Assembly (NCBI GenBank): GCA_963678675.1
Contig: OY783198.1
Location: 23,298,684 to 23,362,683, forward strand
Source of the DNA: Xiphydria camelus
Taxonomy: Eukaryota; Arthropoda; Insecta; Hymenoptera; Xiphydriidae
Reading direction: 5' to 3'
DNA length: 64,000 nt
The notes beneath the pieces were generated by a model. That model saw nothing but the letters and a program-made list of their open reading frames with translations. It did not search any database and was not told the DNA's origin. Both the position numbers and the translations under genes were made by a program. Below are positions 57,891 to 64,000 of the stretch, one piece after another. Every line of letters begins with the position of its first letter. The stretch's first letter is position 1.

Positions 57891-60800
57891 ATGGAGATCT
57901 CGAAAGGCCTGCAAGAGGAGATACTCTCGGTGCAAAATAAGCTGGAAAACGCCATACGCGATCATCAGGTGAGATAGGGATTTCATACCGCCGTCGTCTC
58001 GGGTGAGGGGGGAGGGGGGTGTGCTCGCGTGAAAAAGCTCCGCGTAACTTTCCGAGCGTTAAAACGTACGACTGTAATCGAGTGTAGCGCTTTCCAAGGG
58101 TCCTCGCCGAAAGCCGCGCGGGCAATTGTGCCGTTGCATCGCGGACATTCGCATTTCCGAGGCGCGAGAGCCAGTTTATCAGGCGATCGCGTAGAGATGG
58201 AAAGGGTAGCACACTCTCGAGGAGGCCTCGCGTAAACGAAACGCAACTTTTAACGGTGCAACACGATACATACTGTGACGATCGAACGGTTGATCTCCGT
58301 TTATCGTCAAGTGTTTGGTGTAACGATTCGACCGAGTGGACCTAAATTCTGTCTAACCTCTCGCGCGACATTGTCAGGTGACTTTTTATTCGGGCGTCGA
58401 GACGCCGCGATAATTTCCGTTCGTCAAGCGCGACACGATCGCGATGCCGTCATCGTGAATTCGTACGTTTCCGTACGCACGGTCGATCGTAATTTGCGGG
58501 AGTGTTACGTTCTGGTGGATTAAATTGTTTCGGAGCATGGTTGTGATTCTCATAGAGGACTTTCGAGCGGAACGCAACTTTACGGTGTGACGGAACGCGT
58601 CGGGCTATAATCGAAGCCGATAAACTTTACAGTGCGAGCCGGGCGCACTGTCATTGAAAATACCTGAGTCTGAACAATCGTGTGCCGTTCCGCGAGAATC
58701 GAACCTTCGCTTGAACGAAAACAAGTATCGGCGGTTTGTCGACTCGCGCATCGGTTAATGCATACCGACCGAGCCGCGCCGAGCCGTAGATCGTCGCGCG
58801 AAACATCGGTGCTATTAGCAACTCGACTGATTAGTCCGCGGAAGGCTGGACGGTAATCGGCGAGGAGGGATAAAGTTTTTTCACGCGAGATTTCGAAATT
58901 ATCGGCGCAATCAAGTATGAAAACGGGCCTCTTTAATTGCAGTTTCTTCGGAATTATTTTAAATCGGCGCTATCGATCCTTATTCGCCTTTCGTACAGCG
59001 TCGTGTGGCCTTTATCAAGCATCGATTCCCGGCTTCGATCAATCGAGTCTCTGAAGCCGGTACATTGTTCGCATCTCGCTGCATCGTTATTAAAGTTTTT
59101 TTTATCGTTTCAAGCGTCGAGGTAGAATCTTCTCAGTTTCCTAGAGGCGGTCTGGTACGTGTAGAATGGTGTTGTCAGCCGCCGAGAGGAACGCAAACGT
59201 TGGAGCGTACGGAGAGCGGACCAAAACTCGAGCAATTAAGAAATACTGAATATTCTCCGGCTCTCGTTTTCCGATTCGCTCGGCATTTAGATCAATTAAC
59301 ACGAGTAAACAGACGCAACGGCAACGTGGCGTAGTCGCGATCTGTATGTAATTTCGAGTTTACGAATATTCGAGATAAAGTATTTCCGGTCGCGACTTAT
59401 AAGAACGAATAACCGCGGAACTTCCGCGACGTCGTTATCATTTCTAACGAATAGCAAATGCATTTACTATCGTACCAATATCACGCCAACATCCATCTTG
59501 ACTCATTTGTTTTGCAAATTAAAGCACGCGAGCGAGCGGCAAGTAGCGCAAAACTTTTTATCTCACTCGATCAACGATTCGCATCAGACATAGTCTCGTG
59601 CAAATAAAATGAAGAAACAGGTGCAACCAAACGCTTTAGATTCGAGCGTACATACGCATGTTTGGAATGCGTATCCCCGGAATGGGGGGATCACCTTACC
59701 TAACCTAAAAATCACAGTCGTCTCGTTCTTCGAAAATTATTACGGATCCCCCTGGGAGAAAAAAAGTTTCTCAGCCGCCCCGTCTAAAAGAAAGCGTAAT
59801 CCGGAACCATGTTCGCAGGCTCAAATACTTGCGGCTAAACTTGCAACCCAGTTAAGCAACTTTTGCACCACGCCAAATCACGGTTTAATCGCAAAAATCG
59901 CCACGGAAATCTGTGTCGCGTCCCGAGAGCATTAGTTTTCCCGTTCGAAAATCGACAGATATCTACCCTTCCCATGTCCGAATTTTTCGATTAGCCTCGA
60001 CCAATTCGTCTCGGACACGATCTCAAAGATTTCCGATGCGACGCGATGGAGCGTCCAATCGTGCAGTGCGAGCAGGCGCTTAAAAAGGCCGTGAGAGTAG
60101 TCACGCTCGCCACTGCAGTAGTTGTCTAATATGTAACTCTTTATAACTCGTACAACTACGAAGTTACGTGACGGTCGGAAACTATAGATAGAGAAGCGAG
60201 ATGGGGCATGCACGTTAATATCCGCGATGCGCCGTGCAGTAGCAGGGGTGGCGTTTACGTAACGCATTCTTTCGAGCGAACGCGAAAGTTTATTCGTATA
60301 TTTTGAGCTCTGAGCACGATCGTCGTCGATAAATCCCAGGCCCAGTTGTAGCTACGCTTGTGGTCAACTAATCGTCGACTGAGTATTTGATGTAAGATGT
60401 GTGATCAGGGAAATATAGTAGGCGTTGATCACGATTCAAATCATTGATCAATCTACAAAGTTGTCGGTGCAATTGGTCCTAAGCGTGGCTGAGTCTATCA
60501 CTTTTCGAGTATTACGGGGAAATTTGTTAAATGTAGATTTTTCTTTATCTTTCGCAGATCTGCGTGGGGAAATTGAAGGATGATCCGAAAGTAAGTTGAA
60601 ACGACGTTACCTTGAAATATCGCGCCGATCATCCGCGAAAACTCTCGCGTGAATCGTTACTCTTTGTGTCGAAGTTTTGCTTACGCCTCGCATTCGAGGT
60701 GCACGGGCGCGATCGATCGTTACTATACGTTATTTTCAACGCTCACGCGTGCCCGGTGCATCTTGCGCGGGTAATCGGTGTCCTCCGTAGCATCGAAACG

Positions 60801-61560
60801 ACCAACTAAATCGTCGACAATTTTTTTCTTTTTTTTTTTCGTATAAATAGGTATTCAGGCCACGCGAGAGTAGGTCGGCACCGCGCACGACTTCGCTCTC
60901 CGTTCGATACTCTCGTTCCGGTGGGTATCGCACGGTTTTACGGTATCTCGCGCAATCTTGAGGGCGTTGCATCTCCACACAAGGGTGCGCTGGAACTTGA
61001 GAATTGAAACTTTGGAAAATAGTTAATCAGAAGGAGAATTTGTGCGTTAGAGCGAGGATACTCTTAGACTTTTTAATTTGACCATGTCTAGCGGCATTTC
61101 TGCCGATGTCAATTTTTTTGGCGACCGGAAGCCGGTCCGAGAGACGTTTATACTCGTTTTACGCGCGTTGTATCTTCGGTTCTACGGTAACGAATGACGG
61201 ATGCGTCCATTGAGATTTTCGCGGAGAAGAATTTATCAATGAGCATTGAGCGTTGTCGAACGTTGTTACTTTACCAACGTGCCCGATAACGAAACGACCG
61301 AAATTTCCTTCTTTCTCGGTGCGGAAGTGTTTTCGTCGAGCTTCCGCGAAAACTCGTTGAAAACTTTCTCGCTTCTGCGAAAGTCTCGGAACGATTCGAA
61401 ACACATCTCGAGAGGATGGATCCTCCGTACCGACGGCTCGATCGATCTTCTCGCCGCGGGGACAAAGGTGAATTAATCTTCTCTCTTTCCCTAGAACGCG
61501 GATATTCTGGGGCAAATACAAGAGATCCAGCTGCACATCGTTTCCCTTGGAAGATGCCAG
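57891..61560 (+). CDS. First three coding exons of an unidentified coiled-coil-like protein (partial)
   Basis: Three phase-0 exons with good splice sites: 57891-57968 (ends CAG before GTGAGA), 60558-60590 and 61495-61560 (ends CAG before GTACGT). Together they give 59 residues beginning MEISKGLQEEILSVQ and reaching HIVSLGRCQ. Hydrophobic residues follow a heptad-like pattern, so a coiled coil is likely. The very small exons, large introns and GC-rich 5' end are typical of the start of a long regulatory gene that continues past the window. I feel the sequence is conserved but cannot name it. The reading frame stays open upstream to an ATG at 57555, which would add 112 residues; that stretch looks like translated 5' UTR. 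Confidence 0.65.
57969..60557 (+). other. Intron 1 of the unidentified gene
   Basis: CpG-rich intron with donor GTGAGA and acceptor TTTCGCAG. No convincing internal exon. Confidence 0.55.
60591..61494 (+). other. Intron 2 of the unidentified gene
   Basis: Donor GTAAGT, acceptor CCCTAG. Nothing else recognised. Confidence 0.55.
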
Positions 61561-64000
61561 GTACGTTCCGTTAATTGAAATAGTGACCGTAATGCTTATC
61601 AAGTCGTAACCACAGACTGCCGGTCTCACGTCGGACCGCACTGAATTACGTCAATCTGCATTACTCGTAACTCGCGACTGAGGTTACGGCAAATATCGAC
61701 GTGTGTCTTACACCGATTGACTGTCGTCGCGTGACGTTAATTCAAGGTCGAAAACGAATATTCGAACATATAATTTTGTCTTCCTTTTCTTATAACCAAG
61801 TTCTCTGCCCTTGGATATGAGAGATGGAGGGCGACGAATATTCAGAGATTCTTGAATTAGCTCATTTGTGCGCGTCGAGGTATCCGCGTGATAATGCGAT
61901 AACAGAGTCGGCTACGTACATACGCGTTACTAGAACGAGCGGGAAATCCAGAGAACTCGTATACCGGCCGTGCACTTGGCGTCAGCGCGTATACGCACGC
62001 ACGTGTGAGCTTATAAATTCAAACAAAAACGTCGCATCGACGCGTCGCTCTTACGATGACGGGTGTTAAGAACGACCGTTCGTCAGTGATTTTGATTATT
62101 AATCATCCTTCGATAACGTTTCGTCTTTTTCCGATTAATTTGTCAATTTGTCAGTTGTAAACGGGCGAATCCGAAGCGCGGGGACTGCCCGTAGATATCT
62201 ATCGGCTCCTTTCTCTTTCTCTCTCTTTCTGTCGCTTCTTTTTCACGTCTCTCTCTCTCTGTTCGGAGGGATGCGTGAGTTCGTTCGCGCATGCGAGGGG
62301 GCTACGAGGTACTTAGGTAGATATTTTTTACGAAATGCGCGTTGATAGAGCGCGTAGGTGCACGCGCGGAACAGCAAAATGTCGCTTCGATTCGACGAGC
62401 GGAATTGGACACGCATTCGCTCTTGCGGCGGGGTCGTGCGACGAATGGCCGCCACTTTGAGAGAATTTATGGTAACGAAAAGTTGCGCGGATCGATCACA
62501 CCGTGGAACGACGGACCATTATACCGGGACGTCGAAGCAGGTAATATCGCGAAAGGTCGAGTAACCGTTCCGAAATGTTCGCGATAACCTCCGATTCGTT
62601 ATGCGCGATTAACTTTATTAAGGTTCGCCGATAAAATTTGCAAATAAAATTTTCAAGGTCGCGCCGACTTTCAAAGTCGACCGAGTACTTCTTTTCAGAG
62701 TGAGTCTATTTTTATCGCGTTATCGCCAACTGCGTTTGCTCCGTTAATTTACTTCATCGTGCGGAAGTGCAAGATCGACCCGGGGGCGATCGAGCAGGTG
62801 TCACCGGTAAAAGTTTTTGAAACGAACGCAGAAACAATAGTTGAAGTGAACATTCGTGCAGAGGATCGCTCTTATTTTGTTTTTAAATCCGGAGTGCCTG
62901 CGTACTTCGATATACGCTTTACCATCTACGGTACGGCAGACAATGAAATATTCATTACAAAGTTACTCGTTAAACGCAACGATAATCTTCGCGGTGGAAG
63001 TACAGTTGAGTTATACTTACGAATATACCAATATTTATCTTTGACGTTTCAAATCGTAATTACCCTTCGGGCGGATAACTCGTCACCCGTCTCACGCGTA
63101 CGCATCTATAAGTACGAGGTATCCGCAAAGTTACACGTAGGTATGTAGGTGTATCGATGCCACGCGATGCGGCTGCAGGAGAATTAACGCTATTATACGC
63201 GCGAGGCGCTACGCGGCGGTGCCTCGATACACGTGGCTACGTGAGAAAGGGCCAATCGTCGCGCGCTTTTAGGCCCGTCCGCCAATGGGGGCCCGGCACG
63301 AGGGAGGCAAGGTGGTTCTTATTGATCTTCAAGCTCTGGAGTTCAAGCCCCAACCCCAGACGCGCGAGCGCTCGCGACTCGGCGCGTCTCGTTTCGGTGC
63401 GACGAAGCCCTGAGTCCAAAGAGCGCCCGTCTTCGAATGCCGCGCCACGCGAGTTGGCGGGTCGACTGGCGCGCGCCGCGTCCGATGATAATCGAGCGAC
63501 GGGAGCTGGATGATCGCGCTCGACGCCTCTCCGGAGTCGCCCGCGTCGGTTCTACGCAACTTTTCGTGCGACGCTTGTTCTCGCCATCGAACTCTGCTAC
63601 ATTTGTACGCGCGGTATCGTTCCTCGTCTGTATGTCTGTAATTTCGATTTGATTTTTGTTTGTAACGTTTGAGATCTATATAGGAATTAATGAGTGTATA
63701 TGTTGATTTGATCGCTTTATCTATCCATTCCATTGCGTACGTACGTACTAAAATTGGGGAGCGTGTATCGTGTACCCAAAATTGGCTCGAAACGCTCGCA
63801 GCGTAAAATGCGTATCGTCGGTCCAAATTGTGCGGCGGAACGCGGATGGGCGAATAGCTCACGCGAGCGTGGAAAAGCGGAGAGAGAAGATATTACAAGA
63901 ATTTGGTTGGAAAAGAATTACCGCGAGGGGAGCGCTCTACGGTTTCGCAATGGCCAATGTCCGTCCTTTAAGCCGGGTTGACACGATCCAAGTATGCATG
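61561..64000 (+). other. Intron 3 start and window end
   Basis: Donor GTACGT at 61561; the next exon was not found before the window ends. A CT-rich tract lies around 62212-62264. A very CpG-rich segment at 63160-63560 with a CCAAT box near 63284 could be an internal promoter. Confidence 0.4.

Noticed and set aside
62759..63148. 129-residue frame starting RKCKIDPGAIEQ
   Set aside because: The first 15 codons before a GTGTCA donor look exon-like, but there is no acceptor upstream, the start codon is GTG, and the rest resembles random sequence.

Overview
The window looks like nuclear DNA of an insect, most probably a hymenopteran (inference from recalled protein similarity, short GT-AG introns, CpG-rich intergenic DNA and ferritin/LIN9/NUP50/ZNF143 orthologues). 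All protein genes are split, so exon chains were assembled by hand from splice sites and reading phase; each complete chain closes in frame.

Layout. 1-14.5 kb: no convincing coding exon, but unusually many regulatory motifs (seven perfect TGACGTCA palindromes, several CACGTG E-boxes, a perfect RFX-type X-box, several promoter-like spots). 14.5-17.1 kb: a TATA/CCAAT/E-box promoter, a 5' exon with a good donor, then the microRNA mir-210 hairpin. 18.5-24.5 kb (minus): TTC17. The 5' eleven exons are intact and end at a stop with a poly(A) signal, while the 3' exons for the last TPR block survive only as a decayed remnant with stops and frame changes. 26.0-29.3 kb (plus): two tandem non-secreted ferritin heavy-chain genes; intron 1 of the first holds a MITE and intron 2 a tRNA-Ala(CGC). 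29.7-31.8 kb (minus): a ZNF143/Staf-type seven-zinc-finger factor. 35.5-44.4 kb (plus): a small cysteine-free secreted protein with an 8 kb first intron. 45.1-46.4 kb (minus): a GPI-type Ly6 protein whose stop codon lies in a large hairpin. 47.0-49.3 kb (minus): a FAM187-like Ig membrane protein, with a complete U6 snRNA gene antisense in its last intron. 49.5-52.8 kb (plus): LIN9 of the MuvB/DREAM complex, head-to-head with FAM187. 54.5-56.3 kb (minus): NUP50. 57.9-61.6 kb (plus): the first three coding exons of an unidentified helical protein continuing beyond the window.

Functionally this is a mixed housekeeping/neuronal neighbourhood rather than a pathway cluster. The points of greatest interest are the half-dead TTC17 gene, the mir-210 locus with its putative promoter and upstream CRE array, and several hairpin-type mobile elements placed in or near genes.
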